Below are positions 34,652 to 44,400 of a DNA stretch of 64,000 bases, piece after piece. The DNA lies in NCBI RefSeq assembly GCF_946479755.1, contig NZ_CAMLHC010000013.1, positions 124,001-188,000 of the forward strand. Reading direction: 5' to 3'. The notes below the pieces were generated by a model. The model was given only the letters and a program-made list of their open reading frames with translations, was not told the origin of the DNA and ran no database searches. This DNA comes from an uncultured Chitinophaga sp. GTDB taxonomy: Bacteria; Bacteroidota; Bacteroidia; Chitinophagales; Chitinophagaceae. Every line of letters begins with the position of its first letter. The first letter of the stretch is position 1. A program made the translations under genes and the position numbers.

Positions 34652-36460
34652 TTATTTCCCTGCCGGCACCAGCCGGATGCGCTGCAGGTTCATGACGCCC
34701 AGCCCCGGTTTCGTCAGGGCTTTCACCAATACCTTATCCACACCTTTTTTGGATAGCGTGACCGTTCCCAGGTCCCATTCCTTGTACGCGCTCCAGCTGT
34801 TGTCCGTACCTTTCACCACGCCGGTCAGCGTTGTTTTTCCGGCACTCACCGCCACCTTTGCACCTGCTGAAGCATCTGTACACGCAAAACGCAATATCAT
34901 CCTGTAGCGGCCCGGCTGTTTCACCTGGATGTTCCAGGCTGCCGTACCGTCTACAGACATCCAATTGTAGATAGTCGCCTGCTCTCCTACCGACAGCCCC
35001 ACCCCGTTGGTAAGGACCGCATCGCCGGCTACCAACTGGTAGCTGCCGTCCGCTTCCGGAAAAACGCCCTGTGAAACCAGCGAAGTGCCGGTAACATCCA
35101 GCTCCACCACCGTTGCTGCGCTGTTTTTAAAGGCTCTGTTGCCGACATCGATAAACAGTCCCCTTTCATCTGTGGCTATTTTCAGCGGTGTATGCGCCGT
35201 ATCCGCCAGGAAAAAGGCCTGTGGAATTACGCCGGCGTCGGGAGACAACGGCACGTGCAAACGGTTGTCTGCCGGCCAGTTGAAAATATGCAGGAAAAAT
35301 TTCCCCGGCGCAGTGGTGATACGTCCCCAGTTGACCTTTCCAATAGTATTGGCACGGGTACCATAGATCGATTCCCCGTTGGCCCGCATCCAGTCGCCGA
35401 TGCCTTTCATCAGCGCCACGCTCTTTTCCGGAACGGTACCATCACCCATCGGGCCCACATTCAGCAGGTAGTTGCCCCCTTTGGAAACAATATCGATCAT
35501 GTTACGTACCAGCTCTTCCTTCGTATGCCAGTTTTGGTTGTTCCTGCTATAGCCCCAGGTGCCGTTCATGGTCATACAGGACTCCCAGTCCATCCCCTTA
35601 AAGCCGGTTTCCGGGATAAACTGTTCCGGCGTCACCAGGTCACCATGCGCGCGGGTATATTCGCTGTTATGATCAAACGCGTACAACCGGTTGTTCATGA
35701 TAATATTGGGATGATGTTTTTTCACCATCGCTACTAGCGCGTTAGCGCCCCATTTTTCGCCCTGTATCTCTTTGGAACTGTAATCCCACCAAACCACATC
35801 GATAGGCCCGTAATTAGAAAACATTTCTTCCGCCTGCTGATGCATATAGGCCACATACTTCGCATTGTCGCGGCCCTCATTTTTCACGCCGCCGGGCGTA
35901 GGCATGCCGTGTTCCACGTAGGCGTCCGGATGGTGCCAGTCCAGCAACGAAAAGTAGACCCCTATCCGCAGTCCCTGTTCATGCAGGGCGTTGACGATTT
36001 CGCGGAACAGGTCCCTGCCGGTTACGTCCATCCCGTCGAACGTGGTGGTTTTACTATCATGCAATGCGAACCCTTCGTGATGCCTGCTGGTGAAGATCAC
36101 ATAGCGGCAGCCGGCGTCTTTGGCCATCTTCGCCCATTCGCGGGCGAACCCTTTTTTGGGCTTAAACAGCGGTGTCAGTTTGGCTGCATATTCGGCTGAC
36201 GGCACATTGGCCATGTTCTGTATCCATTCCACACAGCCGTCATAGTCTTTTCCGTTCCATTCTCCGGCGGCGGCGCTGTACAGTCCCCAGTGGACAAACA
36301 TACCAAAGTGCGCATCGCGGAACCAGCGCATGCGGGCGTCGCGCAGCGCCTCGGGTTCATTAGCGTTAGCCACCAGTCCTGCATCCTGCTGCGCGCAGAC
36401 AGTCGCGGCCGAAAACAGTAACGCGCCGGAAAAACATATCTCTAAAAATCTTCTTTTCAT
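34652..36460 (-). CDS. Alpha-L-fucosidase, GH29, with C-terminal beta-sandwich domain
   Basis: Removes alpha-linked L-fucose from glycans by a retaining mechanism, in the periplasm or at the surface. The 602-residue protein has a signal peptide (ICFSGALLFSAATVCAQ) and the GH29 barrel: RDAHFGMFVHWGLYSAAAGEW, YVIFTSRHHEGFALHDSKTT and the nucleophile Asp in PIDVVWWDYS. A beta-domain follows. The last 130 residues form a separate carbohydrate-binding-like domain (IYNWMSVDGTAAWNIQVKQPGRYRMIL). It is the last gene of PUL 1, 28 bp after susD, and the only enzyme there, so fucosylated glycans are the likely target. Confidence 0.92.
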   Translation of the reverse strand: MKRRFLEICFSGALLFSAATVCAQQDAGLVANANEPEALRDARMRWFRDAHFGMFVHWGLYSAAAGEWNGKDYDGCVEWIQNMANVPSAEYAAKLTPLFKPKKGFAREWAKMAKDAGCRYVIFTSRHHEGFALHDSKTTTFDGMDVTGRDLFREIVNALHEQGLRIGVYFSLLDWHHPDAYVEHGMPTPGGVKNEGRDNAKYVAYMHQQAEEMFSNYGPIDVVWWDYSSKEIQGEKWGANALVAMVKKHHPNIIMNNRLYAFDHNSEYTRAHGDLVTPEQFIPETGFKGMDWESCMTMNGTWGYSRNNQNWHTKEELVRNMIDIVSKGGNYLLNVGPMGDGTVPEKSVALMKGIGDWMRANGESIYGTRANTIGKVNWGRITTAPGKFFLHIFNWPADNRLHVPLSPDAGVIPQAFFLADTAHTPLKIATDERGLFIDVGNRAFKNSAATVVELDVTGTSLVSQGVFPEADGSYQLVAGDAVLTNGVGLSVGEQATIYNWMSVDGTAAWNIQVKQPGRYRMILRFACTDASAGAKVAVSAGKTTLTGVVKGTDNSWSAYKEWDLGTVTLSKKGVDKVLVKALTKPGLGVMNLQRIRLVPAGK

Positions 36461-36488
36461 TTGTTCAAACGATTAATGTGCTATCGGT

Positions 36489-38093
36489 TTACCAGTTCGG
36501 GTTTTGTACCATGTTAGGATTTGTATTCATTTCGATCAGCGGAATAGGCCATACATAATCGCGGCGGGCGTTGAACTTCCGTTGTTCCACGATTACAGCC
36601 TTTCCGGTGGCAGGGTCTACGGCGCCTTTAGCTGCCTGGTTCAGCAGCACTTCTGCTGTTTTCCATCTGCGGATGTCAAATAACCGCTGTCCCTCGAAGG
36701 CCAGCTCCACCTGCCGTTCCCGGCGTATCAATGTACGGAGCGCCGCCTGTGAATTGTAGCGGCTCACGTCCACGTCCGGCATGCCGGCGCGGCGCCTGAT
36801 GTCGTTGAGGTACCGTATCACGTCGGGGTGCTGCCACTCATTTTTTTCCACCAGCGCCTCTACATAGTCCAGCAATATTTCCGCATAGCGGATGACCATA
36901 AAATGGAGGGAACCGCTCCATGGCGCACCGGCATCCTGGGGGTCCAGGTATTTCCGGGTCCAGAAACCGGTCTGGGTGGACTGTGTAAGCCCTATCTGAT
37001 CGGCATTGCCGGCGGTGAATGGTTCCAGCTTGCGGTTGACGAACGTTTCGCCCGGAACGATCACGCTGGCGGCTAAACGGGGATCACGGTTATTGTTATA
37101 CCGCGGGTTGACCTGGTAGATCGCCAGGCTGTCAGGCCCCAGCTCCTCCAATGTTTTGCCCTGCAGGGTTTCGTAGGTGTTGACCATCGAGGCCGTAGGG
37201 TTGGTAGTGGCCTGGCCGCCAAGGCTTTTAGGCGCGTTGCGGAAAAAAGCTTCGTTTTCCCCGCCCCTGCGGAACAGGATACGTTCCTTATTGACCATAC
37301 CGCTGTAGGAGAACAGCGATGCATAACTGGACACACCGGGCTGTGCGCTGTGATAGAGCTCATACACATTGAGGTCGATCACTTTTTTAGCTGCTTCCGC
37401 GCATTTGGCGTAGTCGCCCGCATTCAGGTAAAGCACGGTCTGCATAGCGTAGCAGGTGCCCTTGCTCATGCGGTATACATCGCTTTCCGGGTACGTGGCC
37501 GGTAATTCTGCGGCGGCGGAATCCAGTTGCGCTGCAATAAAGCTGACCACCTCTTCTTTCGTGTTGCGTTTCACGAACTGTTCTTCCGGTGGCAGCGAGT
37601 GGCTGACAATGGGAACAGGGCCATACAACAGGAAAAGGTCCAGGTGATACCATGCGCGCAAGGCACGCGCCTCGCCGGCATAACGTGCTTTACGGGTAGC
37701 GTCTTCCACATAGGCGCGGTTATAGTTTTCCAGGAAACGGCAGGCGCTGCGGATATAGGAATAATGTTTTCTGTATATCTCTGTGACGGAATTCGTCTGG
37801 CTGGTGGCCAGCCCTACGGGAAAGGTCTGCCAGTCGCCGTAATTCCCGCGGAACACTGCCTCGTCGGTAGTACCGGCCAGGTGCATTCTGCAGTTAGACA
37901 TAAAGCCATAATCACTCAGCGTACCTGACGGCAAACCGCCATATATATCTCCCAATGCATTTTGCAGATCGGATTCGAGGTTCCACCATTTTTCATCTGT
38001 GGTGGCGGTAGGGTTATCCCGTACCAGGAAACTTTTCTTGCAGGCCGTAAAGCCCAGCAGCAGGCCGGCCGCAATGATACAATATTTCTTCAT
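36489..38093 (-). CDS. SusD/RagB family outer membrane lipoprotein (PUL 1)
   Basis: A surface lipoprotein that binds glycan and works with its SusC partner. The ATG at 38093 gives 534 residues with lipobox FTAC (Cys18). The N-terminal SusD-like helices (RDNPTATTDEKWWNLESDLQNALGDIYGG) and the C-terminal RagB/SusD domain (YAEILLDYVEALVE, then LIRRERQVELAFEGQRLFDIRRWK) are typical. It lies 16 bp after susC. A second ATG (38099) is equally possible. Confidence 0.95.
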   Translation of the reverse strand: MKKYCIIAAGLLLGFTACKKSFLVRDNPTATTDEKWWNLESDLQNALGDIYGGLPSGTLSDYGFMSNCRMHLAGTTDEAVFRGNYGDWQTFPVGLATSQTNSVTEIYRKHYSYIRSACRFLENYNRAYVEDATRKARYAGEARALRAWYHLDLFLLYGPVPIVSHSLPPEEQFVKRNTKEEVVSFIAAQLDSAAAELPATYPESDVYRMSKGTCYAMQTVLYLNAGDYAKCAEAAKKVIDLNVYELYHSAQPGVSSYASLFSYSGMVNKERILFRRGGENEAFFRNAPKSLGGQATTNPTASMVNTYETLQGKTLEELGPDSLAIYQVNPRYNNNRDPRLAASVIVPGETFVNRKLEPFTAGNADQIGLTQSTQTGFWTRKYLDPQDAGAPWSGSLHFMVIRYAEILLDYVEALVEKNEWQHPDVIRYLNDIRRRAGMPDVDVSRYNSQAALRTLIRRERQVELAFEGQRLFDIRRWKTAEVLLNQAAKGAVDPATGKAVIVEQRKFNARRDYVWPIPLIEMNTNPNMVQNPNW

Positions 38094-38109
38094 CGTCATG
38101 TTTTTAGGA

Positions 38110-41100
38110 TCAGAAACTGATATTTAGGCCGGCGGTATACATTTTCATGATGGGATATTTTGTTTCATCTCCCCGTGTTTCCGGGTCACTGACTTCCATC
38201 TCTGTTATCGTCAGCGGATTCTGTGCATTCAGGTATACCCGTACGCCTTTCAGCTTGATGCGCCCGGTTTGCGACACCGGCAGCTGATAGCCTACCTGGA
38301 TATATTTGACGCGTGCGTAAGCGCCGTTCACGCTCCAGAAATCAGATACTTTTTCGTTAGGACCCGGTGATGGCAGCAGCCGGGGGAAACGGGCGCCCGG
38401 GTTTTCCGGCGTCCAGTAATCCATATGCCAGGTAAGCGGCGTACCTCCTTCGCTGGCAGCATTGAAGGGGATCGCTATGCGTCCGTTGTAGAAATTAACT
38501 ACCTGCCCGATGCCTGTGATCATCGTTTCGAAATCGAAACGTTTCCACTTAACAGATATGCTCCCGAAGTAAGAACTGTAGGGCTCCGTGGCGCCTAACT
38601 TTACTTTGTCGTTGTCATCGATCACGCCGTTATTGTCGGTGTCAGCATAACGGATATCACCCGCTGCCTGTCCGGGGATGATGGCAATTCCCTTTTCTAT
38701 GTCTCCCTGTTGTATCAGCCCCAGGCTTTTATATCCGTAGTATTCCGCAAAGGCGCCACCCACTTCGCGGATGGTGTTGCCCTCGATCAGCGGCAGCGTT
38801 TGCGCCATCTTCAGCAAGGTGGACTTGTTACGGGAATAGCCTGCATTAAAAGCGATATTGACATCCTTGCCAACATTGGTATTGTAGGATAGTTTCACTT
38901 CCCAGCCTACGTTTTTCATGGTGCCGATGTTAATAGGTGTAAGGCCGATAGCGGAAGTAAGCGTAGGTTGCGGCCGGAGTATCAGGTCACTGGTCTTTTT
39001 GTTGTACCAGTCGAAAGTAACATCCAGTTTGTTTTTGAAGAAGCTCAGATCAGCGCCGATATCGAGGATGGCGACTTTTTCCCAGGTGATATTGGGGTTA
39101 CCAAAAGTACTTTCTTTACCATTGCCCGGGTCTACGGTCGACTGGTACATGTAGGGATCGATGGCATTGTTGCCCAGCCGTCCGTAAGAGCCCCGTAGTT
39201 TGAACTGATCGAGGAAAGTCAGGGGTTGCATAAACGCTTCGTTGCCCAGGTTCCAGCCTACAGCGATGGAAGGGAAATTGCCCCACTTTTTGCCGGGAGC
39301 AAATATGGAGGAGCCGTCTCGCCGCATTCCCGCTTCCAGCAGGTATCTGTCGGCGTAGCTGTAATACACTTTTCCAAAAACCGATGCCAGCGTTATCTCT
39401 TTCCACGGGTCGGGGTTGTTCATTTCTTTTGAGTAGCCCAGTACCGCGTTTACCCGGTGTTTTCCGAATGACTTGTTATAGTCGAGATTGCCGCCGGTAT
39501 AGTAATAACTTGAGCGGTTGCTGGGACCGGCGGATTTTATGTCCGTGAAATCGCGGCCTGTTTTCTGGTTGGTGAAATAATCGAAAAAGATATAGGCGTC
39601 ACGGTTAATTTTATCTGCACCGGAAGAGACACGGTAGCTGAACTGTCCTTTCAGGGTGAGGCCGGGGATGATCTCCCATTTAGGCCGCAGGTTGATCAGT
39701 ATTTCATCCCTGACCCTGTTGGAAACACCGCCTCTTTCTGTATTGGCCACCGGGTTCCAGCTTTCGCCATAGGTACCGTAGTAGGTGTATCCCGGCCGCT
39801 CGGGTTTATCCGGGTATTTCGCGGCGATGTTGGGCGGCGCAGTATAGGCCCATCCCAATATGCCTCCCGCCCCTCTTCCCAAAGCGTAGGGTTGGTTTTG
39901 TTCCTCGCGTGAAGCGAAGAGGTCCATAAACACCACGATGTTTTTACTCAGGTCCACGCTGGTATTGGCCCGTACGTTGCCTTTGTTGAAAGAGGAGTTT
40001 TTCACCATGCCCTGCTGGCTGAGGTAACTGGCGGTCAGGGCAAACCTTGCGGCGCTGTTACCACCGGATACCGACATGGAGTGTTGCTGGATCTGGGACT
40101 GCTGGTGTATTACCTCGTCTTTCCAGTTGGTGGAAGGATATTTTACGGGGTCGGATTTATCGGCCGTTTGCCTGATCACGTCTTCCGAATACAACGGATC
40201 GCCGCCGTTGTTCCTGATGGCTTCATTGGTCATCCGCATATAGGTAGCCGCATCAACGAATTTGGGCGAATACACGGGCGTCTGCGTACCGGCGTAACCG
40301 TTGTATTGTACGTTTACCACACCCGGTACCCCTCTTTTGGTGGTGATGATAATGACGCCGTTGCCTGCACGGGCACCGTACAGGGAAGCTGCCGCTGCGT
40401 CTTTCAGCACCGAGATGCTTTCGATGGTGTTGGGGTCCAGTTTATTCATATCAAAGGGCACACCGTCTACCAGCACCAGCGGGTCTGAGCTGAGGAAAGT
40501 GCCAACGCCCCTGATCTTGATGGCTGCCGCATCGCCGCCGGGCAGTCCGGAGCCCTGGTTCACGTTGATGCCTGTGACACCTCCCTGCAAAGCCTGTGAC
40601 AGCTGCGTGATGGGTTTATTGTTTACATTCGACAGGTTCACCGTGGCTACCGAACTGGCCATGTGTTTTACCTTCTGCTCGGAGAAGCCGGTCACCACCA
40701 GTTCATTGAGGCCGCTGACATTTTCCTGCAGCGATATCACCAGGTTGCGTTGATTCCGTTGCACCGTATATTCTTTAGGTTTATAGCCGATGACGCTAAA
40801 AACCAGTACCTCATTTGCTTCGGCTTTTACTTCGAAAAAGCCGTCGGGGTCGGTGATCACGCCTTTGGTGGTGCCTTTCACCGCCACGGTAGTGCCGGGG
40901 ATAGGCTGTGGTGGCTCTCCCTGTGTGAGGACCCTGCCTCTGAGCACAAAGGAATCGACGGCCGTTTTTGGGGCTGCCCCGGTATTTACCGAGATCATGA
41001 TGTTATTCCCTCTTTCTTTCCAGGCATAACTTCGTGGCGCCAGCAGTATATTCAGCACTTCTTCCATCGGCGTGTCGTTAAAGGCGGCGTTCACCAGCAG

Positions 41101-41391
41101 GTTGCCGTTTACCTGGGTGGCGTTGTAGGCGAAACGCAAGGGCGTGGCCTGTTCTATTTTGCGCAGTACCTGTATCAGGGGTTCATTCCTCGCCTGCATG
41201 GTAAGTTTTAGCGCCTTCAGTCGCTGGGCGGCGGCCTCCTCCGCCTTCAATGCAGACACGGCGACGGTCAGTAGCGCCAGTAATAGAGATGAAATTCGCA
41301 TGACAGCAACTAGATTTTGGTTGATAGCACGGCGCGGCAGGGCATTCCGGCCAAAGGGCGGCCGTGCTATTTCATTTACGTGAAATTGCAT
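38110..41391 (-). CDS. SusC/RagA TonB-dependent receptor with N-terminal STN signalling domain (PUL 1)
   Basis: Outer-membrane glycan importer of about 1093 residues from the ATG at 41391; the in-frame TTG at 41421 is less likely. The N-terminal extension and membrane-export signal (SSLLLALLTVAVSALKA) are followed by an STN/secretin-like domain (KLTMQARNEPLIQVLRKIEQATPLRFAYN), a carboxypeptidase-like CBM domain, a TonB box/plug (NELVVTGFSEQKVKH) and a 22-strand barrel. STN domains contact FecR anti-sigma factors, which matches the adjacent fecR and ECF sigma genes. Confidence 0.95.
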   Translation of the reverse strand: MQFHVNEIARPPFGRNALPRRAINQNLVAVMRISSLLLALLTVAVSALKAEEAAAQRLKALKLTMQARNEPLIQVLRKIEQATPLRFAYNATQVNGNLLVNAAFNDTPMEEVLNILLAPRSYAWKERGNNIMISVNTGAAPKTAVDSFVLRGRVLTQGEPPQPIPGTTVAVKGTTKGVITDPDGFFEVKAEANEVLVFSVIGYKPKEYTVQRNQRNLVISLQENVSGLNELVVTGFSEQKVKHMASSVATVNLSNVNNKPITQLSQALQGGVTGINVNQGSGLPGGDAAAIKIRGVGTFLSSDPLVLVDGVPFDMNKLDPNTIESISVLKDAAAASLYGARAGNGVIIITTKRGVPGVVNVQYNGYAGTQTPVYSPKFVDAATYMRMTNEAIRNNGGDPLYSEDVIRQTADKSDPVKYPSTNWKDEVIHQQSQIQQHSMSVSGGNSAARFALTASYLSQQGMVKNSSFNKGNVRANTSVDLSKNIVVFMDLFASREEQNQPYALGRGAGGILGWAYTAPPNIAAKYPDKPERPGYTYYGTYGESWNPVANTERGGVSNRVRDEILINLRPKWEIIPGLTLKGQFSYRVSSGADKINRDAYIFFDYFTNQKTGRDFTDIKSAGPSNRSSYYYTGGNLDYNKSFGKHRVNAVLGYSKEMNNPDPWKEITLASVFGKVYYSYADRYLLEAGMRRDGSSIFAPGKKWGNFPSIAVGWNLGNEAFMQPLTFLDQFKLRGSYGRLGNNAIDPYMYQSTVDPGNGKESTFGNPNITWEKVAILDIGADLSFFKNKLDVTFDWYNKKTSDLILRPQPTLTSAIGLTPINIGTMKNVGWEVKLSYNTNVGKDVNIAFNAGYSRNKSTLLKMAQTLPLIEGNTIREVGGAFAEYYGYKSLGLIQQGDIEKGIAIIPGQAAGDIRYADTDNNGVIDDNDKVKLGATEPYSSYFGSISVKWKRFDFETMITGIGQVVNFYNGRIAIPFNAASEGGTPLTWHMDYWTPENPGARFPRLLPSPGPNEKVSDFWSVNGAYARVKYIQVGYQLPVSQTGRIKLKGVRVYLNAQNPLTITEMEVSDPETRGDETKYPIMKMYTAGLNISF

Positions 41392-41435
41392 TAGATTTGT
41401 GGTGGGTTTTATGTTACGCAAATAGAACTCCGTAC

Positions 41436-41465
41436 AAGCCGTCCTGTCTGATCACAGGGCGGCTT
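41436..41465. terminator. Hairpin between fecR and susC
   Basis: Arms AAGCCGTCCTGT and ACAGGGCGGCTT pair with one wobble around a 6-base loop. The T-run (TTTTTT) lies on the plus-strand side, so as an intrinsic terminator it points rightward, where no plus-strand gene ends. In the minus-strand mRNA it would be a leader hairpin between fecR and susC, perhaps limiting read-through. Confidence 0.5.
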
Positions 41466-41526
41466 TTTTGTTGTTTGTTTTTTTCTTCTGTTGTCCGCTG
41501 TTTATTTAAAATTTGATTGATATTGT

Positions 41527-42471
41527 TTATTTCCTGGTGAGCACAATTCGTCTGTTCTTTTTATCTATTTCATAGTTGATATGGTTTACTTCACATAGTA
41601 TGGTCAGCAGTTCTTCCAGTGTTTCATGGCGGTTAAGGCTGCCGGTATAGCGCTCCTGCAGGATGGCAGCGTCGCCAGCCTCCATGGTGTAGCCGTACCA
41701 TTGGCTTAGTATGGCCATGATCTCCTGCAGCGTTTGATTGTTGCATTGCACTTCATCGTTCTGGAAATGGTAGCGAGCCACCGCGCCGGTGGGTATATTG
41801 TATACCAGTTTCTCGGCCGCTCCCAGTGTCCCTATGATTTGTTGTTGTTTGTTTACCTGCACCTTCCCTTCCAGCACGGTGACGCTGATGCTGTCTGTGC
41901 CCGGGTAAGCCTGGATGGTAAAGACGGTGCCCAGTACACGGGTGGAGAGCTGCCCGCTGGTAACGATAAAGGGATGCGCATGTGCGGTCACATCGAACTG
42001 TGCGGCGCCTTCCAGTGATACCTCCCGGCGGTCGCCGTTGAACTTTTTCTCATAGTGGATACTGCTGCCCGCCTGTAACCATGCCACAGAGCCGTCCGGT
42101 AAGGTTATTGTCCTTGGGGATGCCCCCGTCGTAACCGTTTCCATGATACTTGCCGGCAGCAGCACCCGGTACAGCAACGCGCCGCTTCCCAGCAGCAACA
42201 CGATGGCCGCAGCCCATAACAGGCGGCGTTTCCGCCTCAGGGAAAATACCTGTTGATTCACTGCCTTCAGCTGCGCCGCACCCGCCAGTTTGCCCTGCAA
42301 CGACTGTTTCAGTTCCGCCGTTATTTCCGTTGCCTCGGCAGTGCCTTCCCTCAGCCAGTCGGCGCCGTTGTCGAAGGAAGCGTACCAGTTCTCCAGCCAT
42401 TTCTTTTCTGCCGCCGTAGCTTCGCCATTTAAGTATTTTTCGATGAGGATCAACAGATGATCATTATCCAT
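41527..42471 (-). CDS. FecR family anti-sigma factor (PUL 1)
   Basis: An inner-membrane anti-sigma factor of 314 residues from the ATG at 42471. The N-terminal cytoplasmic domain (LILIEKYLNGEATAAEKKWLENWYASF) is followed by a membrane segment (LLWAAAIVLLLGSGALLYRVLL) and the periplasmic FecR domain (TITLPDGSVAWLQAGSSIHYEKKF, EVSLEGAAQFDV). A C-terminal DUF4974-type domain then reads EIMAILSQWYGYTMEAGDA. It probably senses the STN domain of the neighbouring SusC and releases the divergent ECF sigma factor. Confidence 0.95.
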   Translation of the reverse strand: MDNDHLLILIEKYLNGEATAAEKKWLENWYASFDNGADWLREGTAEATEITAELKQSLQGKLAGAAQLKAVNQQVFSLRRKRRLLWAAAIVLLLGSGALLYRVLLPASIMETVTTGASPRTITLPDGSVAWLQAGSSIHYEKKFNGDRREVSLEGAAQFDVTAHAHPFIVTSGQLSTRVLGTVFTIQAYPGTDSISVTVLEGKVQVNKQQQIIGTLGAAEKLVYNIPTGAVARYHFQNDEVQCNNQTLQEIMAILSQWYGYTMEAGDAAILQERYTGSLNRHETLEELLTILCEVNHINYEIDKKNRRIVLTRK

Positions 42472-42591
42472 ATAGCAGCCCTTTATATGATTAACGAACA
42501 ACTCGCCTGCTACCGCCATCGTTTTTTAAAATTGTTAATATTCTTTCATTCCGGGAGAAGATAATATTACCTGGCAGCGCTTTAAATAGTT

Positions 42592-43212
42592 ATGTTTGAG
42601 TACTTTAAAACCTTCACTATCAGCAAACAGCCACTACACGACCAGGACATGCTTTTCCGCCTATTGCTGGAAGGCCGGGAAGAAGCATTTGATGCTATCT
42701 ACGATGCATATGCCATTCCGCTGCTGAATGCGGCTTACAAACGGCTGCGGTCAAAAGAGGAAGCAAAGGAAGTGGTGCAGGAAGTATTTATCGGCCTGTA
42801 TCTGAAAAAAAACGACATCAGGCATGCCGGCAATCTCGCAGGGTATCTTTTTACGGCGCTGAGAAACCGGATACTGGATATTATCAGGGCTGACCTTCTT
42901 CATACCACACATCATCATCAACTGGGGTTATTACAGGAGCAACACGCCGATATGGAAAACCAGCTGGAACAAAAAGAGCTGGAAACCATGCTGCATAAGG
43001 CGATTGGGCAACTACCCGATAAATGCCGGGAGGCATTTTTACTAAGCCGTTATGAGGGCTTGTCGCACAGGGAAGTGGCGCAACAGCTCAACATTTCTGT
43101 CAACACCGTTGAAAAACATATCGGGAAGGCGTTGCGCTTGTTGCGGTTACAGCTGGGGGGAAACGGTATGCTGTTGTTATTGCTGCTGCTGGGGTTCAGA
43201 CAAGGATTATAA
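42592..43212 (+). CDS. RNA polymerase ECF sigma-70 factor (PUL 1)
   Basis: An ECF sigma factor of 206 residues with sigma2 (LLEGREEAFDAIYDAYAIPLLNAAYKRLRSKEEAKEVVQEVFIGLY) and sigma4 (LPDKCREAFLLSRYEGLSHREVAQQLNISVNTVEKHI). It belongs to the Bacteroidota SusC/FecR-associated group. The C-terminus carries a very hydrophobic tail (GMLLLLLLLG), also seen in relatives, perhaps contacting the membrane or the FecR factor. Unusually it is transcribed away from fecR instead of with it. Its promoter is unclear: TATGTTTG overlaps the start codon. Confidence 0.94.
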   Translation: MFEYFKTFTISKQPLHDQDMLFRLLLEGREEAFDAIYDAYAIPLLNAAYKRLRSKEEAKEVVQEVFIGLYLKKNDIRHAGNLAGYLFTALRNRILDIIRADLLHTTHHHQLGLLQEQHADMENQLEQKELETMLHKAIGQLPDKCREAFLLSRYEGLSHREVAQQLNISVNTVEKHIGKALRLLRLQLGGNGMLLLLLLLGFRQGL

Positions 43213-43232
43213 TCAAAGCGAAAAAATAAAAG

Positions 43233-43264
43233 AGAGGCCGCTTCCAGCAATGGAGGCGGCCTCT
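43233..43264 (-). terminator. Terminator of the 132-aa exported protein gene
   Basis: A 14-bp stem with one wobble (arms AGAGGCCGCTTCCA and TGGAGGCGGCCTCT, loop GCAA). On the minus strand it is followed by TTTTATTTTTT. It lies between two convergent genes. Confidence 0.8.
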
Positions 43265-43278
43265 TGTCATCCATCATT

Positions 43279-43294
43279 CCCGGATTTGTCCGGG
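43279..43294 (+). terminator. Possible terminator of the sigma factor gene
   Basis: A 6-bp hairpin (arms CCCGGA and TCCGGG, loop TTTG) followed by CTTTATTTCC, downstream of the plus-strand sigma gene. Confidence 0.45.
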
Positions 43295-43296
43295 CT

Positions 43297-43695
43297 TTAT
43301 TTCCTGATATCGGCCCAATAAGTACCGTCCTTATCTTTGCCGATAGTCAGTACATTTCCTTTCTCCAGCTGTTCATTACACCATTTGGCGAATTTCAGCT
43401 TGTCTTTGGTGGAATAGGAATGTTGTCTTACAGCGACGAGTTCTGTGGTGCTGCTGATCGTGGTAGAAGCGCCGACAATATAAATTCCTTTGCCGCGCTC
43501 TAACGCCAGGGTGTATACGTTGCCCTGGTCCAGAGATGCTTCGTAGTGTGCCAGAAATTCTTCCACATCGTGAAAATAAACCTGCTGCCGTACAGTTGTT
43601 GAGGAAACCGGGTCAAGATGATTTGCTGCCTGGGCAATTACAGTACAGTTAACTAAAACGCCTCCTATCAGTAAGGAGAAAAACAGTTTTTTCAT
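43297..43695 (-). CDS. Exported hypothetical protein (132 aa)
   Basis: A 132-residue periplasmic or secreted protein. The ATG at 43695 gives a signal peptide (KKLFFSLLIGGVLVNCTVIAQA). The mature part is an alpha/beta domain (VEEFLAHYEASLDQGNVYTLALERGKGIYIVGAS, WCNEQLEKGNVLTIGKDKDGTYWADIRK). I do not recognise its family. The 40 codons upstream in frame are rejected because they lack a start of equal quality. A good terminator follows. Confidence 0.75.
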   Translation of the reverse strand: MKKLFFSLLIGGVLVNCTVIAQAANHLDPVSSTTVRQQVYFHDVEEFLAHYEASLDQGNVYTLALERGKGIYIVGASTTISSTTELVAVRQHSYSTKDKLKFAKWCNEQLEKGNVLTIGKDKDGTYWADIRK

Positions 43696-43930
43696 ATGGG
43701 TAACATTTTTGGTTTCCTTAAAAGTAAAGCCGCTTACTGCCACGAAAACACAGGCCTGTCGCCGCTTTGCAGTGCTTGAATATTTTATGGCCGGTAGTGG
43801 TCTTTTGATATGCACATTAGTGACCTGTGGCAGGCTTCACCTGATGAGACTGGTCGGAGTTTTTTCGTTTATGATAAATTGTGCCTGTCTGGTAAATAAA
43901 GGTTAACTTGATCGGGACATACCACCCAAC

Positions 43931-44338
43931 ATGATGGAATACACAGACCTCTCCCCGTCCTTACAGGCGGCCATTGCAAAAGCTGAGAACATTGCCATTG
44001 AGCAGATACGATCGCAGCGCGATTTTGAACCGTTTATTCTTTCCGGAGACCCGCTCGATGCCATCCAACGTATAAAGACCCGGGACATGGACGGGATACT
44101 GGATATGGCCGAAGAACTGCTGTCGGAAACCGATGACAGTGAAACCGCGGTACTCGCCTATAAAGACAGGATTACCCTCAACGATGGCACCTTTGATGCT
44201 ATTGTTTGCCAGATTTACAATGTGGAGGAAGATACCGGTTATAGTTTTGGTCAGATATACCAGATCGTAGACGGCCATATCCGCTTTCTGAACAAACGTG
44301 TGTTTCTCGGGAAAGTACGGAACCTGTTGATTTTTTGA
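43931..44338 (+). CDS. Hypothetical protein (135 aa)
   Basis: I do not recognise it. It is a soluble acidic protein of 135 residues beginning MMEYTDLSPSLQAAIAKAENIAIEQI. Residues 60-135 look like a beta-rich domain (TAVLAYKDRITLNDGTFDAIVCQIYNVEEDTGYSFGQIYQIVDGHIRFLNKRVFLG). Similar-looking short cytoplasmic proteins occur in Chitinophagaceae, from memory. It lies 62 bp before a small TPR-like gene on the same strand. Confidence 0.7.
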   Translation: MMEYTDLSPSLQAAIAKAENIAIEQIRSQRDFEPFILSGDPLDAIQRIKTRDMDGILDMAEELLSETDDSETAVLAYKDRITLNDGTFDAIVCQIYNVEEDTGYSFGQIYQIVDGHIRFLNKRVFLGKVRNLLIF

Positions 44339-44400
44339 TTCCCGGTCGCAATTATGGTCGCATTTTTGTGGTTGATTTTTACACCCAAATCGCAACTGCC

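Noticed and set aside
42585..42600. TATGTTTG as a -7 promoter element for the sigma factor
   Set aside because: It overlaps the ATG start codon and has no TTTG at the right distance upstream, so transcription from it would miss the start.
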